A DNA stretch of 64,000 nucleotides, taken from the NCBI RefSeq assembly GCF_004797125.1, contig NZ_CP038810.1:868001-932000 (forward strand). The letters are read 5' to 3'. A program made the position numbers and the translations under genes. This document shows, piece by piece, positions 36,601-46,187 of this stretch (the first letter of the stretch is position 1; each line of letters opens with the position of its first letter). Source of the DNA: Flavobacterium sangjuense. GTDB taxonomy: Bacteria > Bacteroidota > Bacteroidia > Flavobacteriales > Flavobacteriaceae. The notes beneath the pieces are model-generated. The model was given only the letters and a program-made list of their open reading frames with translations. It was not told the origin of the DNA and searched no databases.

Positions 36601-39600
36601 CGTGTAGCAATACTTTTACGGCTACAGGCAATAGTTATGTTATTGCCGATGCTACTGTTGGAGGTGTTTTAAGTAAAGCAATAACCGCAACGAGCACCGT
36701 TTATGTTTTTCCGATTGGAGACAAAGTTGCTTCAACGGATGGTTCACAATACTCGCCGGCTTCGGTTAATTTTACGGCAGGTTCTTTTACCACAGCTTTT
36801 TTTGGAGTTGCCGTAGAAGACGCTAAACATCCAAACATGACAGCTACAACTAATTTTATTTCAAGATATTGGGCAGTGACTACCTCGGGAACATTTACTA
36901 CTCCAACCTATACTTTTGGAGGAACCTATCTTCCGGTTGATGTTAATGGAACAGAATCATTAAGTAAGGCCAATCAATGGAATGGGACAATATGGTCAAA
37001 TGCCGGAGGAAGTATAGGTAGTAATACCTTATCACTTCCGAACTGTTCGAATCTAACGCCACCAAATCATTTCACTGCGGGTCAAAGAGATAAAGATATA
37101 AATATAGTTCAGGGAAGTACAACCTATCTAACAACGAGCATCTACAACTTTGGTAGTGTTACGACAGGCTCTCCATTAGATGTAACGTTTACTATTCAAA
37201 ACTTAGGACAGCAACTATTGACCTTGGGTAGTTCGGGGGGGAATTTGCCAAGTATAACCGGTAATCCACCGTATTCCTTATTAACGCCTTACAGTTATGC
37301 TTCTCCAACGATTTTGGGGATGATTAGTACAACACCAAGTACACAAACTTTTGTCATCAGATTTAATCCTGCTACGGCAGGGACATTTACGGGGAGTATT
37401 ACTATAAAAAGTGATGACCCTGATGAAGGTTCTTATGTTATTAATTTTACAGGAATTGGGATATTGCCAGCGCCGGAGATAAATGTTAAAGGAGTTATAG
37501 CATCTAATCCGACGATTGTTTCGGGGGATACTACTCCGGATTCTCTGGACAATACACAGTTTGCGGCTACTAACATTGGTTCAACACAAACTAAAATATT
37601 TAGAATAGAAAACATTGGTTACTTAGGTTTAAATGTACCTACTATTACCACATCAAATACAACTGATTTCACGGTAACATCATCGGCACCATATACCAAC
37701 ATTCCTTTTAGTGGAACAAATTATGTAGATTTCACCATTACTTTTAATCCACAGGTTTCGGGTTTAAGAACTTCTACTATATCTATTGCGAATGATGATG
37801 CCACTGGCAGCGAAAACCCATATACTTTTGCTGTTGAAGGAAACGGAGTTTGTGTGGCCGCTACTATTTCTTCGGTGACACCGGCTTCAGGGCCAGTAGG
37901 AACACATGTTACTATAACTGCAAGCGGTGTAAGTTTAGCAGGCGCTACCGTAACCTTTAATTCAGTTTCCGCTACAGTACTTTCGAGTTCGGCAACCCAA
38001 TTGGTAGTGGTTGTTCCACCAACGGCAACTACAGGTAATATTAATATTGCCCATGCGGTTTCAGGTTGTGTTACTTCAATTGCTTATACCGTTACTAAAG
38101 TTACCGGTACTTGTTCAGGATTGAACGAACTTATTATGACCGAAGTTTATGATAGTACATTAGGTAGTTTAGGATATATAGAAGTTTATAATGGTACAGG
38201 TAGCACTATAGATTTAACGCCTTATTTTATAAGAAGGTTTGGAGATGCTGCAGCATTAGTTTCCAACACTTATACCGATTATGCATTTAGCCCGGGAATT
38301 ACATCGATAGCTACCGGAACAGTAAGATATGGAAGAATAAGCGCAGACACCAATACAGCTTCGCCTAACTTTGATTTTGCACCACTGGCAGGTGGAATTA
38401 ACGGAGATGATATTTTGTATCTATATCATGGAACCACCATAGTAGATGTGTATGTTGTACCGAATGGAACTGCAGGATATACAGCCAAGCGTAATGTGAC
38501 CACATCCGGACCAAATACGACTAGCAACCCAAGTGATTGGACTCATACAAACACCCCTTCAATAGCTGATTTAGGAACGTTTGCCTACAGTCCGCCGGCT
38601 TCAACTATTCCGTCAACTACCAATCCGGCTGATGTAAGTACATGTCAGTCTACGGCTAGTTTTAGTGTTACCGGAACTCTTGCTCCGGGTCCAGGTGCCT
38701 TAACCTATCAATGGTACTATAATTCGGGTGTAGCAGCAACTTGGACAGCACTAGTAGCGGCAAATTCTTTAGCAGGAGTTGTAGCTTCTGGTTTTACATC
38801 AAATACCTTAACGCTTGATGGTGCCATAGGAACTTATAATGGCTATCAATTTTATTGCAATGTCATTCAAAATACAACTTGCGGAACTGCATCAAATGCT
38901 GCACAATTAGCGGTAAGTGCTTCTACATGGGATGGTACAACCTGGGTTGGCGGAACACCTTCGTTAACGGTTGGTGCAATTATTAATGGTAATTATGATA
39001 CTTCAGTTAATGGAAATATTGAAGCTTGTAGTGTTGTTGTTAATAATACATTTACACTTTCGGTTAAGGCAAATAACTATGTTTTAATTCAAAACAGCCT
39101 AACTGTTAGTACCGGTGGAACAGCAACTTTCGAAAACAATTCGAGTTTAGTTCAAATAAATAATGTTGCCAATTCCGGGAATATAACCTACAAAAGAATT
39201 GCGCAACAAAGAAAATCAGATTACGTTTATTGGTCTTCACCAGTTAGCGGATTTAATTTAAGCAGTCATCCATCTGACGGATACAAATTTTTATGGAATA
39301 CTACGCTTAATAATGCTAATGGTACACAAGGAAACTGGCAAACAGCATCAGGTGTAATGAATGCTGGTCAAGGCTATATAGTGAGCGGACCAAGTACTTT
39401 TAATAATACGGCCAATCAAAACTTAGAAGTGCCTTTTTTGGGAGTCCCAAGAAATGGAGATTATTCGGTTACTATATACAGAGGAACTTATACAGGGGCA
39501 AATTATACACTTCCTGCGCCTAATAATCATGTAGTTACTAATTTAGATGACAATTGGAATTTATTAGGTAATCCATATCCATCCGCTATAAGTTGCAGAG

Positions 39601-40628
39601 GCTTTTTAACTAATAATAACACTCCTTTAACTGGAGCATTATATATTTGGACTCATGGTACGCTTCCATCAACTTCTACAAGCAATCCATTTTATAATAC
39701 GTTCTTTTCTAATTATAATGCGGCTACTGATTATGTGCCTTTTAATTTGACTGGGAATTTAGCGAATCCTAACCCTGATTATTATATTGGAGCAGGACAG
39801 GGATTCTTTGTTACTATGAAGGATGGTGCAGCCGGAAGCGCAACCGTTAATTTCGACAATAGTTTGAGAGATAAGACTTATGTGAACGCAACGGGAACTA
39901 ATTTCTTTAGGACATCACCAGTTTCAACCCACGCCGATATTGAAGGACCTGAATTCAATAGGATTTGGATAGATTTGGTAAAAGATAACCAACCACCGGT
40001 TAGAACAATGTTTGGGTATGTAAGTGGCGCCACTATGCAAAGAGACAATTTATATGATGCTATATCAAAAAGAGATGGTTCATTAAAGATATATTCATTA
40101 CAAAGTGATGAAAGCTTTGTAATACAAGGGCGGTCAATCCCTTTTGAAGAGAATGATATAGTGCCATTAGGAATGGACATCATTCAAAGTGGCGATTATA
40201 AAATAGCTTTAGCAATTGTAGACGGAGTGTTTTCTAATGTATCTCAAAATATCTATTTAGAAGATAAGTACTTAAACATCATATATGATTTAAGACAAAA
40301 CCCATATAGCTTTTCTTCGGTTGCCGGTACATTTGATGATAGATTTGTAATACGCTATACTAATAGCGCTCTTGGCACACCTGATTTCGGAACCACAGAC
40401 AATAATGTTGTGGTAGCTGCTAACCATGGCGAAATGACCATTAAGTCTTTTGTTGAAAACATACAAGAAGTAACAGTGTATGATATGTTAGGAAGAAAAT
40501 TATATTTTGCAAAAGCAATAAATAATGCTAACTTCGTAACTTCTAATATTTCAATGAGTTACCAAACATTGATTGTCAAAATTAAGTTGGAAAGCGGCGT
40601 GACGATTTCAAGAAAAATTATTCTTTAG
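33630..40628 (+). CDS. giant multidomain secreted protein with T9SS type C sorting signal
   Basis: 2332 residues, Ser/Thr/Asn-rich. A signal peptide (FLAFLPLTSYGQ) is followed by a galactose-binding-like region, a fibronectin III domain (about 215-320, ending AASTTYWYRVYEYC), a long stretch of adhesin-like strands (GSVTNNGTFTF, NFINSGTTTLGTF), two choice-of-anchor D domains (about 1160-1400; IYNFGSVTTGSPLDVTFTI), an IPT/TIG domain (SSVTPASGPVGTHVTI), a lamin-tail-like domain (ELIMTEVYDSTLGSLGYIE) and an Ig-like part. Residues 1765-2332 form a module shared with the next gene. It ends in the type C sorting signal (VTVYDMLGRKLYFAKAI to ISRKIIL). It is expected to be exported by the type IX system to the surface, probably as an adhesin. 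A run of seven G lies at 37235-37241. Confidence 0.87.
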   Translation: MNYKKLLVAFVFLAFLPLTSYGQTFYTMSSGNYTQDFANISGWTNNYASGTGAANWRVASSVATSTVSTTTVFSSGTSGGVQIGTTSMVILATGNLSTATDLLLDFTGRTAGTISLDWLKVTNTVNASPKSSDLKIQYSVDNGVTFADLTGYTIPRINNNATGESGSLSSITLPAALDNKSQVVIRLYVWNNGQTGGSGNRPKYNIDNINVTSTGSCTAPTTQASNITFSNVAATTMDVNWTNGNGAGRVVKMNTSNSFTAPTNGSVPSASTTYGSGEQVVYAGTGSGAISISGLAASTTYWYRVYEYCTTGNIYQTATATNNPLSQATTSPTPAVTLANNGTQITAANVPQGTTNHILSSFQLTVANATTNLTQASFLALGNYQAADINGAGFTLWYKSTNNFGTAATLGTALSSTSTGSGDVLTFTGFSQALAVGTSYFWVTANISSTATTTRYINIDTIANADLIFSSGTKSGSASAAGNQTITPLTKTTIADGDWANAAIWSPAGVPTSSQNVVINHIVTSIAVITRDSGTTTTINANKSLAVSATYTNNGTTTVNGTFQLDSGGWATGSNFTYGVSGTLVFNSSTNYGVNSTDVFWPSSNSPFNVTILQGGMTMNATTIRSVAGTFSVGGAGVTITSPSTLTITGTCLINAGGFFNNSPIYGASSLLKYNSTGTYRRGFEWLANGVGTIGTTAGYPNNVQLSNNTTLDYNNGNPANKAMNGSLTIDAGSTFTMADTTMGAPSAGTLTIAGSVTNNGTFTFADVATPVVVAGNYTNAGATTMGAVAATELRITGNFINSGTTTLGTFSGSDLRVGGDFTNSGTFTANARAVYFTKTGTQLVTSPGTLTIPYLRTTGTGTTVQLAVGTSLIISAPNTGNAIIFGDSSDVIDINAGNTLTIGTAATANVISGSGSFKGSATSDLKLFGTGSVGTLNFTTGFQNLGTFTMDRQAATVGCVLGTPVTINTSLVLTNGLIDLVANTMTLASTCSNTFTATGNSYVIADATVGGVLSKAITATSTVYVFPIGDKVASTDGSQYSPASVNFTAGSFTTAFFGVAVEDAKHPNMTATTNFISRYWAVTTSGTFTTPTYTFGGTYLPVDVNGTESLSKANQWNGTIWSNAGGSIGSNTLSLPNCSNLTPPNHFTAGQRDKDINIVQGSTTYLTTSIYNFGSVTTGSPLDVTFTIQNLGQQLLTLGSSGGNLPSITGNPPYSLLTPYSYASPTILGMISTTPSTQTFVIRFNPATAGTFTGSITIKSDDPDEGSYVINFTGIGILPAPEINVKGVIASNPTIVSGDTTPDSLDNTQFAATNIGSTQTKIFRIENIGYLGLNVPTITTSNTTDFTVTSSAPYTNIPFSGTNYVDFTITFNPQVSGLRTSTISIANDDATGSENPYTFAVEGNGVCVAATISSVTPASGPVGTHVTITASGVSLAGATVTFNSVSATVLSSSATQLVVVVPPTATTGNINIAHAVSGCVTSIAYTVTKVTGTCSGLNELIMTEVYDSTLGSLGYIEVYNGTGSTIDLTPYFIRRFGDAAALVSNTYTDYAFSPGITSIATGTVRYGRISADTNTASPNFDFAPLAGGINGDDILYLYHGTTIVDVYVVPNGTAGYTAKRNVTTSGPNTTSNPSDWTHTNTPSIADLGTFAYSPPASTIPSTTNPADVSTCQSTASFSVTGTLAPGPGALTYQWYYNSGVAATWTALVAANSLAGVVASGFTSNTLTLDGAIGTYNGYQFYCNVIQNTTCGTASNAAQLAVSASTWDGTTWVGGTPSLTVGAIINGNYDTSVNGNIEACSVVVNNTFTLSVKANNYVLIQNSLTVSTGGTATFENNSSLVQINNVANSGNITYKRIAQQRKSDYVYWSSPVSGFNLSSHPSDGYKFLWNTTLNNANGTQGNWQTASGVMNAGQGYIVSGPSTFNNTANQNLEVPFLGVPRNGDYSVTIYRGTYTGANYTLPAPNNHVVTNLDDNWNLLGNPYPSAISCRGFLTNNNTPLTGALYIWTHGTLPSTSTSNPFYNTFFSNYNAATDYVPFNLTGNLANPNPDYYIGAGQGFFVTMKDGAAGSATVNFDNSLRDKTYVNATGTNFFRTSPVSTHADIEGPEFNRIWIDLVKDNQPPVRTMFGYVSGATMQRDNLYDAISKRDGSLKIYSLQSDESFVIQGRSIPFEENDIVPLGMDIIQSGDYKIALAIVDGVFSNVSQNIYLEDKYLNIIYDLRQNPYSFSSVAGTFDDRFVIRYTNSALGTPDFGTTDNNVVVAANHGEMTIKSFVENIQEVTVYDMLGRKLYFAKAINNANFVTSNISMSYQTLIVKIKLESGVTISRKIIL

Positions 40629-40682
40629 GAAAGAGTAATTTATTGTTAGTAAACTATAGATTCTATAAAAGGGGAGTTGAAA

Positions 40683-43600
40683 ATGAATGTATTGAATAAA
40701 TATAGTTTATCACTTTTTAAAATAATGCTATTCCTGATTTTAGTGAATAGCACTCCTGCTTTTGCCCAAGATCCATACATAAAAACAAATAGTGGTATCG
40801 GCCAATATGGTTATCTTGAAAAAGATGCTTCAACAACCATGTTACTCAATTCAAATTCACACAGTAATATTTACCAGCTTTTTGGAAGAACGTGGTTAAA
40901 TAGTACCAATATATTAACTTATCCAACTACAGCGGTAAATAATTGTACTCCAGCGACCAATATTGATCAAAGCACCACCGTTGATTATGTTTTTGGTGCC
41001 AATGCTATAGCAGGTTTAATTGCTTATACTTCGGTGCATGCTGATTATTGTGGTGGTTCAAACTCTTATGGTGGTAATCCTAATCAAACAGGGTATAATG
41101 AAAGACAACACTATCTTTTTGATTTATCAGACAGACCTTCGGATGTAACATCAAGTGTTATTCAGTTAAATCCCGGAGCGATAACGTCTCCCTATAATGT
41201 GGTTATGTCTGTAAAGATAGATTTTGGCGCTGTTTCTTCAAGGGTATTGCAGCGTTTTTGGATACAAAATACGGGTACGTTAGCGGAGAACAGTGAAATT
41301 GCAAATGATGGATTTAAAATCTATTACGAACCGGCAACAGGCTCTGAAACCTTTAACGGAACCGAAAGCAATGCAACGATTTACGGAGATTATAACAGTA
41401 ATCCAACCAATAATAATTTGTATGGGCATGATGCTTTAAATATTGCTGTACCAGCGGGTGGATTGAGAGTTTATGTGGTATTAAGTAAGTTTGCGGCTTG
41501 TTTATCAACGGCAAAAACTGTTCAGGTAAGTTTGATAAATGATGGTATGAGTTTTAGCCCGGCTATGGATACTTCATTTACATTGGCCCGTGTTGGACAA
41601 ACTCCTGCTGCGCCTGCATCAATTAATGTTTCTTATGCCAATATAACTTCCGGTCCTTTGGGAGGAACATATTATATTCCATCTGCCTGTTTCCCAACTG
41701 TTGCGAGTGCTGTTACAGCATTGAATGCAAACGGTGTTAATGCGGCAGTTACATTCAATGTTTTGGCAGGTTATACAGAAACCACACCGAATGGAGGATT
41801 TAATATAACCGGCACAGGAACAGCTACCAATACAATAACGTTTCAAAAATTCAGCACGGGAACTAATCCAACATTTACAGCATTTAACCCTCATACAGCA
41901 GGAAGTTATTCAGATGGTATTTTTAAAATTGTTGGATGTGATTATATTACCCTTGATGGCTTTACATTATTAGAAAATAATTTGAATACAACGACAACTG
42001 CTGCTTCAAATAATATGACTGAATTTGGTGTCGGAATATTTTTTTCAGGAGCAACCGCAGCAACCGCTAATGGCTCTCAAAATGTTACGATAAAAAACTG
42101 TACGATTGATTTAGACCGAACCTATACCAATACTATGGGTGTTTATAGTAGTTCAAGTCATACTGCAACGGGTCCAACAGGAACTGTTAGTGCCAGTTTA
42201 GCAGCAGGATCAAATAGTAATTTAACCATTACCGGCAATGCTGTTACTGATGTAAATTGTGGTATTGTTGTAATAGGCTCTTCCACTGCTGCCGCATTCA
42301 ATGATGGATTAGTAATTGGTGGGTCTTTAGCTAATGCTAATACAATAACCAACTATGGAACAGCCAGCAGCGCCACAACTTTTAATTTAAGGACGAGTAC
42401 TGTTAATGGAATTGTTGTTAGAAACACTAAAAATTATAATGTTTCCTATAATAGTCTTACCAGTTCAACAGCAACAACTGTAACTAGCGTTAGAGGGATT
42501 TCTGTTGAGGATTATTCTGCAACTCCAACAGGAACCATCACTAATAGCGTCACTTATAACAATATATCTGTTAGAAGTGCTAACACAAGTGGAGCTATAT
42601 TGGGGATTCAATTAGACGGAACTAATGGTAGTAATAATGCAACCACTACTTCAATCAGTAATAATAACTTCTCAAATTTCGGCTACACGGCAAATTCGTC
42701 AGGAGCAGTTACTTTCATATACTATAATCAGACAGCATTAAATTTAAACATCAACAGTAATACCTTTACCAATAACACTGTTAATACTTCAGGAACTGTA
42801 GTGTTTATAAGAAATTATAGTTCTGCACTTTCCGGTGGTACTGAAAATGTGAATAGTAACAGTATCGTTACTGGTTTTACTAAATCGGTTGCGGGCAATG
42901 GAGTTTGGTTTTATGATTGCGGTACAAATAATCCACATATAGCAGCAGTAATCAATCATAACAGTAATAATTTTTCAAATGTAACCGTTACCGGAGCCAC
43001 AACAATTACGGGTTGGTATAATGTGGGTGCAGCAGGTACCGGTACTTCAAAAACATATCAATATAATACGTTTTCAAATATTACCGGAGGTTCAAGTACA
43101 GTGATTGTAATGGATATTGATAAAGGCAATAATAATATAGATACGAATACAATAAGTAATGTTTCCGGAGGTAGTACTGTTATTGGAATAAATTGTGGCT
43201 CTAACTCAGGAGCAAAAAAGGTTAATGCAAATATAATTTCAGGACTATCAAGTACAACAACTACTTCTGATGTAGTAGCAATATGGGTCGCTGGTGGTGC
43301 AACACAAACGATTACCAATAATGTTATTTCCACACTGACGTCTTCTACGAATGCGGGTTCGTTTAAAGGAATTTACATGGCTATTCCGGGATCATCATCC
43401 AATTCGATAACCGGTAATACAATTAGCGGACTGACAAATAGTAGCACTGGGACTTCTTCTGCTATCAGGGGTATTCACGTTGCTCCGGCTTCCGCTTCTA
43501 ATCCTGTTACCATTTCATCAAATGTTATTTATGATTTAAATGGAGCTACAACGAATACTGGCACAGGAATTTCATCTGCGATTGTTGGGATTTTGATTTC

Positions 43601-46124
43601 AGCTTCTACCTCAAATTCCTATACCGTTAACTTAAATACAATTTATAACCTAAATGCAACTACAACTGCAAATGCTAATATTGGTGTAGCTGCTATTGCT
43701 GCCGGAGGGGTATCATCTGGTGGGACTATGATCAGAAACAGGATTTATGGTCTTACGAACACTGCTACAGGAGCCACACCTTTTATTGTTGGGTTTTGGC
43801 CAGTTGGCGGTAGCTGGACTTTTGCAAACAACATGATATCCTTAAGTAATGGTGCCAATACTAATGGGATGCAATGTATGGGAGTCTATGATCCGGGAGG
43901 AACAAATACAAGAAATTATTATTATAATAGTATTACAATTGGAGGAAGTTCAACCGGGACACAAAATAGTGTAGCCTTGCAATTTAATACGGCGACCAGC
44001 CCTGTTGCTACCGCCAATATTTATAATAACATTTTAAATATGACAAGAACCGGGAATGGTAAGAATTATGCGTTAGCTAATTTAACTTCCGGATTGCCTA
44101 ATATGAATAGTAATTACAACATCCTAAATGCAACTAATGCAGCCACAATAGTCGCGACAAATGGAATTACAGATAATAGCTTTACAACATGGCAGGCAAC
44201 AGGTAAAGATGCAAACAGCCTTACGGAAGCCGTTGTATCTTTTGTAGATATTCCAACAGCAGATTTACACATAAATAACGCTACTTGTAATAGTGGTGAA
44301 GGTGGTGCATTAGTATTAGCTTCACCCAACATAATAGATTATGACAATGACGCAAGAGATGCAACAGCACCTGATATTGGCGCCGATGAATTTTCTACCT
44401 ATACTTCAATATGGGACGGAACAGCATGGTCAACATGGAATGGTGTTAGCTTTTCCTCAGCAATACCAACAGGAAATACCAACTTAGAATTTACAGGAAG
44501 TTATTCTTCACCGGCAAGTTTGGAAGGCTGCGCTTGTACGGTCACCAGTGGAAATGTGGTGTTCAATTCCTCGCATAGTTTGACTTTATTAAAAAAGCTC
44601 ACAGTAGCAGCTGCGCCTACAGCTACCATGACGTTTGAAAATAATTCCAGTTTAGTTCAGATCAACAATAATGTCAACAATTCCGGAAATATTACTTATA
44701 AAAGAACTACGACACCTTATGAGCGTTATGATTACGTTTATTGGTCAAGACCTGTAGCAGATGCAAGAGCTTTATCTACTATATTCAGCGGTTGGCGAAC
44801 AGATTATTCGTTTACTTTCAACACTCAAAATTTTGCAGATTTAGTAACTGCTGCAACAGGCATGGCTCCGGCAGATAGTTTTGATGACAATGGAGATGCG
44901 TGGGTTTATGCTGGTCCAAGTGCAACAATGACATCAGGGAAAGGCTATGCAGTCATGGCGCCAACTTCGGTAACGTTTAGTCCACAAGCACTGCCTACAA
45001 CAGTATCTTTTTTAGGAGTGCCAAACAATGGAGTTATTCCTATAAAAATTTATGAAAGCGCAAATGCAGCGAGCACAACTGATGATTTTAATTTGGTAGG
45101 GAATCCGTATCCATCAGCTATTTTGGCAGATGAATTCATAGCAGATAATGGAGCAAATACATCTGGGACACTTTATTTTTGGACGCATGTTGCAGATGTT
45201 TCGGTTTCTAATCCGGGTCCGAGTGCCTCTAATTTTGTTACAGCGGACTATGCTTTATACAATCTTACAGGCGGAACACGAGCTAGTCTGACAGGAAGCA
45301 CAGTGCCTACAGGTAAAGTAGCTTCAGGGCAGGGATTTTTTATTGAAGCTCAAGCCAATAATGTTGACGTAGTGTTTAATAATTCGATGAGAGACAAAAC
45401 GTATTTAAACAATGATTTTTTTAAAACAACCAACACTACTCTTGAAACCGAAAGAGATAGACTTTGGCTAAATCTTCAAAATCCTGACGGATTGTTTAGC
45501 CAACTTCTTGTCGGATATTTTGAGCAAACAACCTTAGGATTTGATTGGGCTTATGATGGCAGGGTAAATACCTCCAATACGCAGCTTACTTTTTATTCGC
45601 TTTCTCAGAATGAAAAATACAAAATTCAGGCTAGACCTTCATTTTCAGATACAGACTTAGTGACATTAGGTTATTTCAGCATAGCAAATGGTCAGTTTAC
45701 CATTAGTTTAGATCAAAAAGAAGGCATTTTCAATACAGATCAAAATATTTATTTAGAAGATAGAGAGATGAATATTATTCATGATTTAAAACAATCTCCG
45801 TATACCTTCACTACCAATTATGGTAAATATGAAAATAGATTTATTTTAAGATATACCAATGAAGCTCTTGGCACACCTGATTTCGAAACACTAAATAATA
45901 GTGTTGTGGTATCTACTAAGCATGGTGAAATGACTATCAACTCATATATTGAAAAAATACAAGAAGTAACAGTATATGATGTGTTAGGCAGACAATTGTT
46001 CTTTGCAAAAGCAATAAGCAATAACAACTTTGTAACATCTAATATTACGTCGAGTCATCAAACATTAATCGTCAAAATTAAGTTGGAAAACGGCGTTATG
46101 ATTTCAAGAAAAATTATTCTGTAA
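40683..46124 (+). CDS. giant beta-helix secreted protein with T9SS type C sorting signal
   Basis: 1813 residues from the ATG at 40683; a TTG two codons upstream is less likely because a GGGGAG purine tract lies seven bases before the ATG. The signal peptide is LFLILVNSTPAFAQ. The N-terminal ~300 residues have no recognised domain. Residues ~330-1230 are a right-handed beta-helix of pectate-lyase type with many N-x-I/V-x-N turns (ITFQKFSTGTNP, VTIKNCTIDLDRTYTN, SNSITGNTISGLTNSS). Residues ~1242-1813 repeat the C-terminal module of the preceding protein and end in a type C sorting signal (EVTVYDVLGRQLFFAKAIS to ISRKIIL). It is 54 bases after the preceding gene. Surface polysaccharide binding or cleavage is possible; no catalytic residues can be assigned. 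Confidence 0.85.
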   Translation: MNVLNKYSLSLFKIMLFLILVNSTPAFAQDPYIKTNSGIGQYGYLEKDASTTMLLNSNSHSNIYQLFGRTWLNSTNILTYPTTAVNNCTPATNIDQSTTVDYVFGANAIAGLIAYTSVHADYCGGSNSYGGNPNQTGYNERQHYLFDLSDRPSDVTSSVIQLNPGAITSPYNVVMSVKIDFGAVSSRVLQRFWIQNTGTLAENSEIANDGFKIYYEPATGSETFNGTESNATIYGDYNSNPTNNNLYGHDALNIAVPAGGLRVYVVLSKFAACLSTAKTVQVSLINDGMSFSPAMDTSFTLARVGQTPAAPASINVSYANITSGPLGGTYYIPSACFPTVASAVTALNANGVNAAVTFNVLAGYTETTPNGGFNITGTGTATNTITFQKFSTGTNPTFTAFNPHTAGSYSDGIFKIVGCDYITLDGFTLLENNLNTTTTAASNNMTEFGVGIFFSGATAATANGSQNVTIKNCTIDLDRTYTNTMGVYSSSSHTATGPTGTVSASLAAGSNSNLTITGNAVTDVNCGIVVIGSSTAAAFNDGLVIGGSLANANTITNYGTASSATTFNLRTSTVNGIVVRNTKNYNVSYNSLTSSTATTVTSVRGISVEDYSATPTGTITNSVTYNNISVRSANTSGAILGIQLDGTNGSNNATTTSISNNNFSNFGYTANSSGAVTFIYYNQTALNLNINSNTFTNNTVNTSGTVVFIRNYSSALSGGTENVNSNSIVTGFTKSVAGNGVWFYDCGTNNPHIAAVINHNSNNFSNVTVTGATTITGWYNVGAAGTGTSKTYQYNTFSNITGGSSTVIVMDIDKGNNNIDTNTISNVSGGSTVIGINCGSNSGAKKVNANIISGLSSTTTTSDVVAIWVAGGATQTITNNVISTLTSSTNAGSFKGIYMAIPGSSSNSITGNTISGLTNSSTGTSSAIRGIHVAPASASNPVTISSNVIYDLNGATTNTGTGISSAIVGILISASTSNSYTVNLNTIYNLNATTTANANIGVAAIAAGGVSSGGTMIRNRIYGLTNTATGATPFIVGFWPVGGSWTFANNMISLSNGANTNGMQCMGVYDPGGTNTRNYYYNSITIGGSSTGTQNSVALQFNTATSPVATANIYNNILNMTRTGNGKNYALANLTSGLPNMNSNYNILNATNAATIVATNGITDNSFTTWQATGKDANSLTEAVVSFVDIPTADLHINNATCNSGEGGALVLASPNIIDYDNDARDATAPDIGADEFSTYTSIWDGTAWSTWNGVSFSSAIPTGNTNLEFTGSYSSPASLEGCACTVTSGNVVFNSSHSLTLLKKLTVAAAPTATMTFENNSSLVQINNNVNNSGNITYKRTTTPYERYDYVYWSRPVADARALSTIFSGWRTDYSFTFNTQNFADLVTAATGMAPADSFDDNGDAWVYAGPSATMTSGKGYAVMAPTSVTFSPQALPTTVSFLGVPNNGVIPIKIYESANAASTTDDFNLVGNPYPSAILADEFIADNGANTSGTLYFWTHVADVSVSNPGPSASNFVTADYALYNLTGGTRASLTGSTVPTGKVASGQGFFIEAQANNVDVVFNNSMRDKTYLNNDFFKTTNTTLETERDRLWLNLQNPDGLFSQLLVGYFEQTTLGFDWAYDGRVNTSNTQLTFYSLSQNEKYKIQARPSFSDTDLVTLGYFSIANGQFTISLDQKEGIFNTDQNIYLEDREMNIIHDLKQSPYTFTTNYGKYENRFILRYTNEALGTPDFETLNNSVVVSTKHGEMTINSYIEKIQEVTVYDVLGRQLFFAKAISNNNFVTSNITSSHQTLIVKIKLENGVMISRKIIL

Positions 46125-46141
46125 AAAGAACAAAGAATATA

Positions 46142-46185
46142 AAAAAGGTCTCGTCTCGTTACTAATAACGAGACGAGACCTTTTT
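46142..46185. terminator. two-way terminator, 20-bp perfect stem
   Basis: A perfect 20-bp inverted repeat (arms at 46142-46161 and 46166-46185) around a CTAA loop, A-rich before and T-rich after. It lies between the convergent secreted-protein gene and the cupin gene and can end transcription from both sides. Confidence 0.92.
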
Positions 46186-46187
46186 AT

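Noticed and set aside
43058..43333. 91-codon minus-strand frame inside the beta-helix gene
   Set aside because: Antisense shadow of Asn/Thr-rich codons; similar shadows occur all along the two giant genes.
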